Source of the DNA: Myxocyprinus asiaticus
Taxonomy: Eukaryota; Chordata; Actinopteri; Cypriniformes; Catostomidae
Length of the DNA stretch: 64,000 bases
Reading direction: 5' to 3'
Assembly (NCBI RefSeq): GCF_019703515.2
Contig: NC_059348.1
Location: 20,800,156 to 20,864,155 of the forward strand
Shown: piece after piece, positions 32,549-47,265 of the stretch
How the letters are laid out: every line of letters begins with the position of its first letter
Position numbering within the stretch: position 1 is the stretch's first letter
Notes under the pieces: generated by a model
The model's database searches: none
What the model was told of the DNA's origin: nothing
The model's input: the letters and a program-made list of their open reading frames with translations, nothing else
Program-made: the position numbers and the translations under genes

Positions 32549-33246
32549 CAAGTCAAGACAATTTTTATTTGTAAAGCACCTTTCACAGCACACATCGTTT
32601 TAAAGCAGCTTTACAGAAGATCATGCATTAACAGAAAATAAAACTGTAATTTCTATAATGTCTTAGAGTCATCATTGTGTAGTTTGATAAAATACGATTG
32701 TGAATTGTGTTTAAAAATAAGTAATTAAATAATAATTGTATTTATAACCCCAGTGAGCAAGCTGAAGACGACTGTGGCAAGGAACACAAAACTCCATAAG
32801 ATGTTGGTTAATAGAGTAAAATAACCTTGGGAGAAACCAGGCTCACTGTGGGGGCCAGTTCCCCTCTGGCTAACCAGCATGAATATAATGCCAATATTAG
32901 TTATTTATGTGCAGTGCAAGTCATGGTTTAAAATTAGTAAAATAAGTAAGTGTTAATTGCCAGTGTTTAAACAAAGATTTTGTAAGAACTGTAAGATTAA
33001 TGACTAATGTCTTTGAAGTTCATCCTGGATTAACTACAGAAGTTCACATAGACGCATTGTCCTTTGTTAGTTGGCTGATGAAGGTTTTGTTGGCAATTTA
33101 TTGATAGTCTATGTATTCCATTATAAGAGTGTAGTCCATCATTAGACCGAGGTAATGTAGGCAGAGATCAGTTAGGAGCATCGCAGTTCAATCTGGCCAG
33201 TAATTTCGGTGAGGTCTATCCTAAGTCCAAGTCCATTGCTCAAATA
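32549..33246. repeat. interspersed repeat (unclassified, familiar in cyprinid-like genomes)
   Basis: Contains TTTTATTTGTAAAGCACCTT, AAAGCAGCTTTACAGAAGAT, GGCAAGGAACACAAAACTCC, GGGAGAAACCAGGCTCACTG and CCAGTTCCCCTCTGGCTAAC, phrases I recognise as dispersed repeat sequence in fish. No coding frame or clear ends. An IS630-type copy is inserted at its right side (33247). Confidence 0.5.
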
Positions 33247-34049
33247 CAGTTTTTCTGAATTGCTAAAACACATTTCTAGAATTTTAAGCACAAAACCAAA
33301 TCTTCAAACAACACTCACAAAACCTCTGACTCTTCTGGCAAAATCAAACAATCACCTCAAAACCACTTACATAATCTGTGCTCAAAATCAAACAGTGCTT
33401 TCAGATCATACACACAGCAAGTCAATATATAAACACTACAGAGCATTCATTAGACACTACATCAAAAAATGGAGAACACAGCGTACAGGGCATGTAGTTA
33501 CAGAATTTTTTTTTTTATTATTATTGTATATAGTAAGCACATTTTGTAACTACTGTCAAAAAAAGTATAGTAATCACAGCTTACAGTAGGACAGTGAATA
33601 TATTGTATACTGTAAGTACTGCAAGTACTGCAATACAGTATTGAATGTCTGTATATTCAGCACTTGAATACTGTAAAAATACAGTCAACTGCAAAACCCC
33701 AAAGAACAAAGAACACTCTAAATGAAAAACACATTACAGTACACTCACTCAAAAATTTCAATGAGAGATTCATTCTGCCTCAGTATCACGTTTTCACATC
33801 ATTAGAAACAAGTGAGAATAAGTCATTGTGTATAAACGATGACAACTGTGTTGTAGTTGTGTTTAACTTTTGCCACCCATGTTTACCATTTTGCAACACA
33901 AGTGCATCACAGTGTGAAATGTGTTTTAGTGAATGAGAATGTGTTTAGAGTTTTACAAAATAGTGACTGATTCGACAAATGGGTTTAAGCCACTGAGCAT
34001 TTTGTTTAGAGAATGGGTTTTATTTTTTTTTAGCAATTCAGAAAAACTG
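33247..34049 (-). mobile_element. IS630/Tc1-type non-autonomous element, copy 4
   Basis: TA-flanked; starts CAGTTTTTCTGAATTGCTAA and ends TTAGCAATTCAGAAAAACTG, near-perfect inverted ends. It is the mirror orientation of copy 1 (19910-20710) and matches it through most of its length, for example GAGCATTCATTAGACACTAC and GCATGTAGTTACAGAATT. The retained open frames are fragments and no transposase core remains. Confidence 0.85.
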
Positions 34050-34544
34050 TAATAAAGTTTATAACTTATTCTAGGTCTAACATTAAATAAACTTAATTCT
34101 TCACTAAAATGCATATACTCTGTATACCAGTTGCACATGCACAAGGTGAGCTGAAATAGAGTTAACAGGGTCCACGTTGATCAAAGGTGACACAGATCAC
34201 CCTAATGGTCTCATCACATGAGATAACAATATGCAACAAAACAACATAATACTACAAAAGAGCTAAAATCACTATGAATTCTTAATGCCAACTATTTACA
34301 GTAAATGCCCCGATATGTTCCCTATGACCAAGGAAACATAATTAAATAATTCAAGCATAAGGCATTGTAGGTATTCACACTAGCCTCAATTTTGTACTCA
34401 ATCGTTCAAGTTATTATCACTTAAAATCTTAAGTCTATGGATTTTTAACAAGGAACATAAATATTTGAGTTATGAGCCCAAAACTTGACATTCCAAGTAA
34501 TGCTTAATTAAGACAACTTGATTGTTTCAGTAATGAAAACATTA

Positions 34545-34822
34545 AGGTTTACAGTGTAGATTTTACCACATGAAGCACATTTTAAGTTACCTGACAAAAC
34601 ATGTTTACAGTGCACATGGAAATAGATGTTAACTTAAAAATAGTGCTTCATGTGGTAACATCTAAATTAATTGGTTTTATTCAAGTTAAAAATATTATTT
34701 AATATCACCAAATCAACTAGAATACATTAGGTTACACTAACAAAACTAATGTTAAGAGTTAGATCAGGTAGAAATACCTCCTTAAGGTAACAATAGCAGG
34801 TTACCACTTTATACAGTGCATT
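34545..34822. mobile_element. CACTGTA MITE copy
   Basis: Left part GTTTACAGTGTAGATTTTAC and right part AGGTTACCACTTTATACAGTG are inverted. The interior TGCTTCATGTGGTAACATCT and GGTTACACTAACAAAACTAA match 30470-30800 and fragments near 11830 and 15415. Confidence 0.6.
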
Positions 34823-36861
34823 TACATTCATGTTCACAAGTGCCTTTATTAATTTACACTCAAAATCTCAGTTGTGTTTACAGTACAGACACATTCACTT
34901 ACATGAGTAAGAGAGGACTATAACTGAATATAAATAGGCAATTAACATAGTGCCCATACATAAACACAAATGTACACATTTACATATTAATGCAACAATA
35001 GAGAATGTGCATAAATTAACTGTTATGCTGCTGCTGTGATATCCTTCACTTTATAAGGCTTGACAAGCCTCTGCTGACCTATACACCTTTTCTGTTTATC
35101 CATTCCTTTGCAGGTAGATTAATTGTGCTCAGAAGATCAGTTCATTCCAGTCGTTCTCCAACACATAATAATCTGTGGATTATGTGTTTCTACTATGTTA
35201 GGTTTTGCTCATGTTGCCTGCCTGCTTCTTTGATGTACTGCATATTTACAGTTGTACTGTATATACTGTAGGTATAAATGTACATACATTAAATCCTTTA
35301 TACATTTTTTTGGTAATGCAGTATAAATCTAGTTTTTAAATCATGCTTTTTCAGAAAAGTCTAAATATTAAATATCACAATACAGATTAACAGTGTTGCA
35401 TGTTAGACAAATATTTATCATATCTGTGGTCAGATAACTTTAATCACCCCTGTTTATGCGTGTGAAGACGATATATTCTGGTTAAATGTGGGAGGAATAG
35501 TATTCTTGATAACTGCAGGATAACCTCTGCCCAGATTTAGTTTTGAATGCCATAGTGTCTACCTGATGGCTGCTGTGAGACACACTGTATATTCAGGGCT
35601 CACCCTCTGCTTGGCCAGTGGCATGTGATGAGCAAAATGTGCTGATGAAATGCTTGCTCAATCACAGGGGTGCTTCACTTCCCAGATTTTGATTGCATAT
35701 GGCCCTGAAACTAAATTGAGTTTTGAAATCAGGACAGGAGTTCTCAGGAGCATGTTCAGGAGACATCATGCACAAATCACCATATACGTCATATGTAATG
35801 AGTTATCACTCCTCCAAAAGTTCCTCAGAATAAGTGTACCATATCTCGCAAATGATGGAAAATACTTGCATAACGCTTATTGCATTCTCAAAGCATTTAA
35901 AGCACATCGTAAATTGTGAGATATGCAACTTTCCCAGTATACTCAATTACCTGCACAGTGTCTGCTGTATCATTGCATTGATGTCTACATGTTGTGTTAT
36001 GCAGCGGGCATAAAGTTACTGTTTGCAATGACATGATTTGATTGTTTAAAAGCCTGGTGCATAGTGCTGGCTTAGCTGATGTTAGTGCACATTACAGTAC
36101 ATTCTCATCACAATACAAGCCAATAGGTTGCAAAGAGAGATGCCTTTGTGTATTCCCATTGTTTGGACACTAGATGGCAATATATATTTGAAAATGGGCT
36201 CTACCAACCTTGGACTCCAGTTGATGCTGCTGATGTTTTATGTCTTGTAGATTTAATGTGGAACTGTTTTATTGTTGTAAGGCTTTCTATACCTGTATTG
36301 GGCAAAATGCCAATTTAAGCTAGTTAAGTGGTTGATCTGTGTTGATGCAATGTCGTGGTCAGTTACAGTATGTCTCAGTTCAGACTCTGTTGTTCGGAAT
36401 TCATTTGAGTTTTCACATTGTGAATTGAATTTATATCTAGAGCTTATTACATCTCTTAAAATGCAATTCACAAGGATCTGCTGGAAAAGACTCAAACTGT
36501 ATTTACATTATAACACAAGAGTGCTTCAGATCGTGGTTGGATGGCCTTAGTGTTGTGCTAATGTATTTGTCACATAAATGCTTCTGACAGAAAAATAAAA
36601 TGTATTTTTATTTTTATTTTAATTTTTTATTTTTTTGCAGCATTTCAACAAAGACATGTGGAAAACACATCCAAAGTTCTTGATGTAACACACTGCTATA
36701 TTATAAATATATTCATATTTAAATAGTGGGAGTGTTACATAACTGAGCACAGAACACTAATGGATTTAGATGTCAGGTTCATTGTCATGGTCTGTCAGTA
36801 AACCTACAGTATCCTTACTTGCATGAATACAGTGCATAAAAAGGACAACCCATGTACCTAC

Positions 36862-36865
<4 letters not shown>

Positions 36866-36928
<63 letters not shown>
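36866..36928. repeat. (TA)n microsatellite
   Basis: Uninterrupted alternating A and T for about 62 bases. Confidence 0.95.
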
Positions 36929-36930
<2 letters not shown>

Positions 36931-38517
36931 TCCCAGAATTGCCGTAATTTAAAATAGATTTGATGGGATATACTGAAAGAGCAATGTGAGATATATAATG
37001 CAGAAATCTGCCTGAAGTGCTGCTTTTGTGTCAAAGATTAATGAAAACAAAATGATGTGTCATTCATTCAGATCTCTGAAATAGAGGTACTTGTAACTAA
37101 TATATGTGACAACACTACACTTCTCGGCCATGCCTTCCTTCCATTATACACTTTCAATAATTTGTGATGATTTATGATCCATTTATGATCCAAAGTTTTA
37201 GTTTTCCCATCTTCAAATTTGGTTAGAACCTTAATGTATTCTTAAGAAAGTCATTCAGTCCAAGTACCATTAAATAGAAGAGTGCTGAGGTGCCTCAATG
37301 CTTAAAAAACATTGTATTAAGCTCATGCTGATGCGAGAAGACAGAAGGCTGGAAGTGAATTCTTAGCCCCACATTAAATTTGGAAGAGGATGAAGGAGCG
37401 CACTCCCAAAGCGGAGTGAATCTTTAATGCCGCTCTTTCACATGAGGCAAGAGGCTTTTCATGTCCGAGCCACGTGATCCACCCACTCAGTGTCTGCAGT
37501 GTCAGAAGACAAGTGTGTTCCCCGATATGAGGACATGAAACCCCCCCACCCCCACCCCCTTGCACACCCCTCCTTGCACACTCTCTCAAACCCTGAGCTG
37601 TACACGAACTGTCTGCCCTGTAAGGGACAGTAGGTGCTGCATCACATAAATGGAGTGTTCTGATGTTATATCTGCGATAGTGGATCGGTTATTACATTTC
37701 TAAAGCAGAACATTACATTTCTACTGGCAGCAGTGTTGCCTTGTTACTAGATTTTTGTGGCAACATAACCTTAACACATTTCCATATCAGTGTTATACTG
37801 CATCTGAATACAAAAGCAACATTCTCACCTCATTTCTAATACGGTGTTACCTTGTTAACAGGACTTTAGGCACGACTGCTGTGTTGCTGCAAAGAAGTGC
37901 TCGTTCATATGATTAGATCTCCACAGGTTAGAATAGTAGTGCCTATATGCATGACTGCAGTTCTTCAGTGACTTGAGTGACTAAGTTAAAGTCATTTAAA
38001 TGCTTTCTCCTTTGCAATATGCTGTTATATGCTCTGCAATATTTTTGTATTTAGTGGGGAGGTAGGAAATAAAGTGAGTCTTTTGTGCTGCAGTTAATGG
38101 ATTAAAATGATATATGCAAATAAGTTTTTGCAGAGTGGGTGGTTAATGGGTTGCATCAGTCAGACCTTCAGAATGCCACATTAGAGTCAAATATATTGTA
38201 CAATAATAACAGTGATAAATGTGGGAGGATGATCTGTGTCATTAGGATGTTTGTCATTAAAACCAAAACACAGAGTAGTAAACAGATGGACAAATTGATA
38301 AATGAACCCAATAGCCAGTGATGAAACACCATAAAAGGTAGAATTCAAATTGCAGTGGTTCTCTGTTACAATGATGTGCCACATTCACACGTTTAATGAA
38401 CTAAATAGAGGTGACCATCTGCTGGACAGTCCTCCTCTACCTCCCCATTAATGTCTGGCTCTCTCTCTCAATTACCCCTGTGAATTCCTCATCCAAACCT
38501 CAATCACGTATGATTGC

Positions 38518-38518
<1 letters not shown>

Positions 38519-38559
<41 letters not shown>
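38519..38559. repeat. (GA)n microsatellite
   Basis: Uninterrupted GA repeat of about 40 bases, roughly 700 bp upstream of exon 1A. Confidence 0.95.
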
Positions 38560-38560
<1 letters not shown>

Positions 38561-39214
38561 ATTACACAATGCATCACTCTGTGTACCACAGACAGCACTG
38601 GTCTCTGGAAAATGATTTTACAACATTCCGTCAAATGGCTTTAATAGGGTTGTTAGTGCAGCACCTTTGAATTAGATTTCTTTTGAAGCAGAATAAGACA
38701 TTTCAAGCTGAAGAACTATGCGCTGACAAGAAGAACTATGAAGAGCTATACAATTATTTGGTCAGAGAGAACGCAGAGGTTCAGTGAACTTGTAGGCGCG
38801 TCACTCATACAACTATAGTGCCCGAGAACGCGCAGTCTTGTGTCATGGGCTACATGTGTTATTTGGATTCATGCAAAGTTATCTGGAATGAACTAGACAT
38901 GTGGATTATTTAGCATTCGTTCAGAGGAGGAATTACGCATCTGTTGTGCTCGGCACTTGGAATACCTGCGTGACAGGTTACACATTATTCACATAGGACT
39001 CCTTTTTTAATGTACAAAAAGTCTTTTTGGTTTTGCACAGACTGGAAACACATTTTCAATCAAGATGGAGAACAGAAAATGTACATCATTCAATTGTATG
39101 TGACATCGTCTGAGAAGAGGATGCGATTTCAACCCTAATTCACGAGATCTGGATTTGGACAAATTTGAGAAGACAATTCAGTCGCGCTATTTTCAGCCTC
39201 GATTACTGCGTTAA

Positions 39215-39460
<246 letters not shown>

Positions 39461-40095
39461 TGAATGATTTTTGAGACTATACGTCCCCCACCCAAAGCCT
39501 CCGCTGCAGTCCAAATAACACATAGGCTATCCTCAGCTTTCAATTTTATTGCAATGCAAAAATAAATAAATAAAATCACCTGTTTCATAGCTCACGTGTT
39601 GTCTGTCGGTAATCACCAATCAATTTGTCATCCTTACAATCTAAATGCACAAATCGTTATGTATTTGATATATCTGTTTTATTAATGTCATTATTACTGT
39701 TATCAGTTAATTCAGTGGTTGTAATTCTTGGCATTTTGAGGCTGTGCAATTAGAAAATATCATATTTCTATAATGCAATTCACAAGTTTGCCCTTTAAAT
39801 AGTGCCATAATGCACTTTATAACAGGCAGAATACAGTGGCACTGCAGTGCACCAGGGGCTTTCTTAGATGAAATGTTCAATGGTAAATGTTTATCACTGC
39901 AGTGTGGGGAGGAATTGCATGGTTAGTTGTATTAATGGTCTCTCTTCCCAAGAAACCACGCTACAGAAAACTGCTCGAAGCGTGCAAATTGGTTATTAAA
40001 AAGCTAGACCGCTATCCTCTCCTCCCTCAAAACCACTGGTCATGATTTATAGGACAAGCACAGTGTGTCACCTCTCCCCGACTTATTATCAGTTA

Positions 40096-41726
<1,631 letters not shown>

Positions 41727-42498
41727 TATTTAACGGCTGTTGCTGTAGAATGTGTGTGTAAAAATGTTGTTTTTCCTTCTCCCCCCGTAAGATGCGCCCT
41801 CGAACCCTCCACAGGTGTCCCGTAAGGGCGTCAGGCTAGGTCAGTAGCTCAGCCTCCATCCATGTGCTGTGTCTTCCAATTCCCCACCCCATCCCGTGCT
41901 CATGGGGGACTAGCTCCCGTCTGACGGCGGTCGCCGGTGTCTGCCTTGTCCTTGTAGTATGCATTTGACTCTTCTTCTATCTCCCCGTCTTTATGGTCTT
42001 CTCTTTCTGTTGTTTCTTTCTCTGCTCCCCTCAAGCACGCTACCCTCCCCTGAGTTTATTTCCACCCCCTTTTCTATCTCTCTATTTCCTTCTTATGTTT
42101 CTGTCCCCGTTATTCTCCTGTGTGCTCTGTCCCCACCGTCTGCGTGTGTAACGTGTGGAGTATCGCTATGCGAGTGCAGTGAGGCTCTGTTTGCTCTGTA
42201 CAGCTGATGTGTCGTGTTTCTCTTGTGACTTCAGTAGTCGAGGTGACCATTCACCATTTCATAATCATCATGACATCATCTATCAACATATACGACTGTA
42301 GCTGTTTCTGTTTATGGAATGGGGTAATATGGAACATAGTTCAACAGAATTATATTTGCATTGTGCAGGAATATGTCCAAAGGGTGTTGATGCAAAGAAG
42401 ACATGCATTATCTCAGATTAACAGATACTGTACATACTTAAAAGAGTTCACAGAAAAATCTAAATTCTGTTATCATTCTTATGCACACCCTGATGTTG

Positions 42499-42970
42499 TT
42501 CCAAACCCATTATGGGTTTGGAACATAAACACCACCAAAATGAACAATTCAAAATATGGGGGCATTATTTGAGTTCCTGTTCTCACATTTTTTATTATGT
42601 ATGTTTGACATTGTTTTGTAAATAAATAAATAAATAAATAAACAACAGGAACTCAAATAATGCCCCCATATTTAGAATTTCAGTCGCCTTTTTGTTCATT
42701 TTGGTGGTTTATGTTCCAAACCCATTATGGCTTACTTTCTTTCATGGAACTCTAGAGGAGAGTTTTGAAGAATGTTGATGCTGCTCTTTTCCATACAGTG
42801 GAAGTGAATGAGGCTGTCAGTCAGGGTCAGAAATGAATGAGGGCTTGGGACATAAACACCACCAAAATGAACAAAAAGGCGATTGAAATTCAAAATATGG
42901 GGGCATTATTTGAGTTCCTGTTGTTTATTTATTTATTTATTTATTTACAAAACAATGTCGAACATACATA
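42499..42970. repeat. alternating inverted repeat with a 27-bp perfect palindrome
   Basis: One unit (GGAACATAAACACCACCAAA, then GGGGGCATTATTTGAGTTCC) occurs three times: forward at about 42519-42640, reverse at about 42641-42730, forward again at 42848-42970. Units 1 and 2 share an (AAAT)n spacer. The first unit starts in a perfect palindrome, GTTCCAAACCCAT-T-ATGGGTTTGGAAC (42499-42525). RNA from here would fold into long hairpins. Confidence 0.8.
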
Positions 42971-43266
42971 ATAAAGAATTTGATAACAGGACATGTTATT
43001 CAGTATATACAGGACATGTTTAATGTGTAACAAATATATAATATGTAAAGTAAAACAAAACAATTTACAGACAATAGTATGTAATTTCAGCCTTGAAAGG
43101 ATTTTAAAAAGTACATGGTAACATTTATCAGCTAAGTTCTTTTGTCCTGTTTTTCCTTTACCAATTTCTTTAAACAGTTAATTTTAAAAGTCTAAAAGTT
43201 AAGCTCAGTCGAAAGGATTTGTTGCATAATTTACCACAAAAATGTATTTAGACTCATCACTCCTTT

Positions 43267-43273
<7 letters not shown>

Positions 43274-43322
<49 letters not shown>
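43274..43322. repeat. (TA)n microsatellite followed by poly-T
   Basis: About 48 bases of alternating T and A, then two T runs to about 43352. Confidence 0.93.
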
Positions 43323-43326
<4 letters not shown>

Positions 43327-43379
43327 TTTTTTTTTTTGTTTTTTTTTTTTTTACATTTTATCCCCTTTTCTCCCAATTT

Positions 43380-44078
43380 GGAATGCCCAGTTCCCACTAC
43401 TTAGTAGATCCTCGTGGTGGCACGGTTACTTACCTCAATCCGGGTGGATGACAGCCGTGCCACCCCGGGTGGATTGGAGGCAGTCCTCCGGCCCCTGGCG
43501 GATAGAACTCCCCACCGCGTTTTCAGTGGACAGAAGGGCAGCGGTTCTCCCGCTTCAGGCGGTCGGCCAGGAGCCCCCCCCCCGTTCGCGGTCGGCGTTC
43601 CTCTCGCGTTCTAGCGGCTGGTAGGGGTCTCCTCCTCCCCTGGCAGCGGCCCTGACCGCTCCAGGTGGTCAGCTAGGAGCCCCTCCTCCCCTCGCGGTCG
43701 GCGGCCTTTCCTCCACTCTCAGGCGGCCGGGCTCCTCCGTCCCCCGGCGGATGGCCACAGCTGCTCAATTGGGGTGGATGGTAGTGGCGAGGACTCTACT
43801 ACGGCGCATCCCTCCTCCTTCCCGGGTTGCGGCACCAGTGTAACAAAGTTCAATGGAAAGGAGGAGGCGAGAACCGGCTTAACAATATAAATTATATTTT
43901 AATAATAAACTTAAGCAAAAAGACAAACACACACAGGTGTCGGGCAGCTGCCCGTAACTCTCTCTCTCCCTGGAACTGCCGCCTCCAGTCGCCTTTATCC
44001 CTCTCGAGGGCTTGATTAGCCTGATTAGGGGCCGGGTGTGCAGCATCATGACCTGGCCCCACCCTCCTACCTGCCACA
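43380..44078 (-). mobile_element. partial TRIM-like element, second copy
   Basis: The LTR at 43839-44078 (240 bp, TGTAAC to GCCACA on the + strand) matches those of the element at 10101-11090. The preceding internal region shares GCGCATCCCTCCTCCTTCCC plus GGGTTGCGGCACCAG and the array of GGCGGA/GGTCGG-type units. The other LTR is absent; instead a separate familiar repeat (TTATCCCCTTTTCTCCCAAT at about 43358) lies to the left. Confidence 0.75.
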
Positions 44079-44814
44079 CTGATAAAATCACATACTAACC
44101 TTTTCTGTGTAAAGTTATATCCAGTTTTACAACTTTGTTGCCATGTCGACGCAACACTGTAAACCCTAAACTGACCGCAGAACAACGATTTAAACAACTT
44201 TACAACTCAATAATATACATTAATAATATATTAACAAAAGAATGAATGCAACTGCTTTTATAAAATGATAAGCTTCACATTTTGCCTTTAAATCCTCCAA
44301 AACTGCCCCCATTCACTTCCACTGTAAGTGCCTCACTGAAACCTTGATTTTTGCTTCTTTTTTCTTTTTTTAAAGTGAGTCAAAATAATTTTTTGTGGTA
44401 ATTAACAATATGCCACAAATGCTATCAATTAAGCTTAACATTTATTATTTTTAATATTAAATATATTAATATTAATATAACTTTTAATATTCCATTCTAG
44501 GCTTATAGTTATACGGTTATTAATAATGCTAATACGGAACATTAATGAAACGATATTGAACCAAATCAAAATGGGAATCTGTTGAATCAAATCAAATCCG
44601 GAAATCAGTGCCAATACTGCAAATATTAGTTAATGTTGATTTTATTTTATTGGCAACAGTTTATAATATTTCATTATTCAGATTGAATTAATTGATTAAA
44701 TTTGTAAGGTTAGAAAAGATTTCCTTAATGCAAAAAATGGCCCTCTATGTCAAATAATGGCCCCAATGGAAAAATTAGTTTCTGACACTGTCAGTCATCT
44801 ACTTTTGTGTTTAA

Positions 44815-44900
44815 CGGAAGAAAGTCATACTGGTTTAGAACGGCATGAGGGTGAGTAAATAAAGGCAGAATATTCATTTTTGAGTGAACTATCCTTTTAA
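44815..44900. repeat. right-end fragment of a TTAA-type MITE
   Basis: GGCATGAGGGTGAGTAAATA followed by TTCATTTTTGAGTGAACTAT is the right end of the family described at 3638; the left half is missing. Confidence 0.75.
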
Positions 44901-45615
44901 ATCCACAAATGAGTGCATACATTGCCACATATACAGCATAGAGACATGCATGTGCACACACACGCACAGTCACACACATACATGTAATAAGCCAAAAACT
45001 TTCTCCCCAGGTTAGGGTCATTTCTGGGGGTCTCTGTGCCAGTCTTTATTTATGGAGGTGTGGATTGTGTATGTGATTTAGTAATGTTCTTCCTGATGGA
45101 TGTAGGCAGGCTTGTTCGTGTGATGGATGGCCCTTCCTGCCTGTCAGAGATATTGGGTCTGCAGTGGATAGATGAGGCCCATGATGAATAGCTGATCATG
45201 GCCATCACGGACATTCACAAGTCTTCTGAGCTCTGGTTTTGAAAGCTGTAGGACTTTGCTGCATGCCAAGTCATCCATGTGGCCCCTTCACTCCTGCCTC
45301 TTAGGCCTGCATCAAAATAATCATGGTACCTGCTTGTACAGGTCACCATTCCACCAGAAAGCACCTGTTATTGCTGCAGCTGGTCTTTTAAACTCCAGGT
45401 GTTTATAGTGAAATTGATGAATGAGGTCACAGAGAGCAAATGTGTAGATCTTTATCAACATACACATTCACTAGTGCATTCAATGGATAAGAAGAGCAAT
45501 TTCAATTTCATCCTAACTAGCCCATGTTCACATGATATAAAACATGCAATGTGTTGGGGTGGAGTCTGATAAAAATTTGGGTTGGGGGCGGGCCTGTGTG
45601 TTTTTTGTGTTTCAG

Positions 45616-45726
45616 AGCCGCAGCTGAAAGGCATTGTGACACGACTGTTCAGCCAGCAGGGTTTTTACCTGCAGATGCAGCCAGACGGAACCATCGGTGG
45701 CATCAAGGATGAGAACAGCGACTACA
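45616..45726 (+). CDS. fgf12: fgf12 exon 2 (start of the FGF core)
   Basis: 111-bp exon, the size known for FHF genes, with acceptor TTTCAG and donor GTGAGT. It starts by completing a Glu codon and reads [20 protein letters not shown] then [17 protein letters not shown], ending in phase 1 with the A of a Thr codon. This is the first beta-trefoil strand pair and the constant part to which all three first exons splice. [11 protein letters not shown] differs from the mammalian GTIDGTKDENS at two residues, and SQQGFYLQM from SQQGYFLQM. The product binds the cytoplasmic C-termini of sodium channels and the scaffold IB2 in FHF family members. Confidence 0.96.
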
Positions 45727-45927
45727 GTGAGTGATTGGAACTGCACTCCTGTCATGCACCAATTTTGCAGTACATACAAAGCAGAGTTCATTTTACCCCA
45801 CTATTTGCATACATTACATTATTATTATTTCTAAAATAACATTTGCATTATTTCGACAAGACAAAATCTTTGTGAGATGATCTAAACCAGAAATGAGAAA
45901 ACAAATCAATGCACATAATTGCTAAAG

Positions 45928-46160
45928 GCATAGTTCACCCCCAAAATAATGGAAAGTCTTTTTTCATTTATTCACCCTCATGTTCCTCCAAATAAGATAT
46001 GGCAGAATGTTAGGAACTGACAGCCTTAAAGTACCATTTACTTTCACTGCATCTTTTTCTTCCATACAGTGAAAGTGAATGGTGACTTTCAGACAGGTTT
46101 GGAACAACACAAGGGTGAGAATATGATGACAGAATCTTCATTTTTGGGTGAATTATCCCT
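45928..46160. mobile_element. short TTAA-type MITE copy
   Basis: Left AAAGGCATAGTTCACCCCCA and right TTTTTGGGTGAATTATCCC, with ATTTATTCACCCTCATGTTC and ACAACACAAGGGTGAG as sub-terminal inverted motifs. It is a shorter variant of the family at 3638. Confidence 0.75.
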
Positions 46161-47079
46161 TTTTTTTTTTATGATGAAACATAGCAGTCACCTGCTATTG
46201 GAAGTAACTTCTGGGAATATTTTACTGATGTAGTCATTTTATTGCTTCAGTTCACTTGTATACATGTAGGTATGAAGGATCTCAATTGTTTTGAATACAG
46301 ATTATTATTCAAAGGTGAGAGTAGATGACTGGTGAGATCCGAACTGGAAGGAAACAAGAGCCCACTTACAGTAACTTGGCTTACAGCAATACTGTACTGC
46401 CATGAGGATCTTTCTATGAGTCATCCTTTCCTGTGGTGCTGTCTAACTAAAGGCAATAAACACACGGCCATAAAGAGGGTGGTTAAAGGAGTGAAACGTA
46501 TGCATTTTTTACAGTTTGTGCAGCCTCTTGTGGAAGAACTTTCTGCCTAGAGCATTCAAGAAATGTATCTCCTGGGATTGATGTTACTGAACGTACATTG
46601 CATATTCATAGGAGGTGGTTCTTGTTATGAGGAACAGCCGACTATCATAGTTAGTTTCATGGTTATAGGATAGGATCCACCACTATAACCTTTGTATGAA
46701 GAACTAGAGTATCATCATGGGTATTAAACTCTTACACCAGTGCCCTTTCAGAATAGACACACAGTTCTCTCTGAGGTACCAGCTTCAAAACTTACGAACT
46801 GCTCTCTCTTGGGCCATGCAGGTCACTCCCCTCTCCTAACAGCATCTGTATCCAAAACAAACTGTAGTGCAAAGCAGGAAAGACCTCTTACAATTCTATA
46901 AAGAGAGGAAGAAACCTGACTATTTCATCATTTTATATCCAATAATGACATGATCCAGGGGTTCTTAAGTGCTCATCTCATGACTGCGTGACTGTGTTAA
47001 CACTCTAGCAAAATAATATGATGTACACACATTGCTGCAGTTTCAAGGTGAATTGTCCACTACGTGGTGATAAAATCCA

Positions 47080-47265
47080 GTTCCCTGTCTGTCACTCACT
47101 CGACGTTGTGTTGATGTAGTGACACTTGGGGTTCAATCTTGAGAGCCCCAATCACCTTTGCTTAAAATAGAAAAGGCCAATGAGAATTGGCGAGTGGAAT
47201 TTGCATGCCACTCTCTGCCCCGGACATACGGGTATAAAAGGAGATGGTGTGCACCACTCATTAAA
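47080..47265 (+). repeat. DIRS left inverted terminal repeat
   Basis: Begins GTTCCCTGTCTGTCACTCAC and continues to GTGTGCACCACTCATT. It contains GGGTATAAAAGG at about 47230-47241, a good TATA box placed to drive the element's transcript. The first ~40 bp are not shared with the right repeat but are complementary to the left part of the internal complementary region. Confidence 0.85.
47230..47241 (+). promoter_or_regulatory. TATA box in DIRS left repeat
   Basis: GGGTATAAAAGG lies about 250 bp before the gag start codon. The equivalent position in the right repeat has been altered (CAGCATAAATCT), so only the left copy looks functional. Confidence 0.6.

Larger units (their letters stand above)
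34823..39000. other. fgf12 intronic/5' region without recognisable exon
   Basis: AT-rich sequence with a long (TA)n tract at 36866-36928, a (GA)n tract at 38519-38559 and a C-rich patch near 37538-37570. No frame here has domain content. It lies between the second and third fgf12 first exons, so regulatory elements are possible but cannot be pointed to. Confidence 0.6.
43190..44450. mobile_element. AAGTTAAGCTCAATCG-type MITE split by other repeats
   Basis: The left portion (AAGTTAAGCTCAGTCGAAAG to about 43260) and right portion (CTAACCTTTTCTGTGTAAAG at 44095 through GCTATCAATTAAGCTTAACA near 44438) correspond to the two halves of the element at 18590-19101. A (TA)n tract, poly-T and a TRIM fragment separate them. 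Confidence 0.65.

Noticed and set aside
39064..39085. ATGGAGAAC before exon 1A as the mammalian-like MESK 1B exon
   Set aside because: No GT donor follows in the required phase; the exon at 15818-15836 has a proper donor, phase and context.
41959..42207. 82-codon Leu/Ser-rich frame as a signal-peptide protein or extra fgf12 exon
   Set aside because: It lies in a pyrimidine-rich stretch that gives Leu/Ser/Pro in any frame; no splice sites in phase and no homology recognised.
43414..43614. GC-rich 66-codon frame
   Set aside because: It lies in the minisatellite interior of a TRIM-like element and reflects composition.
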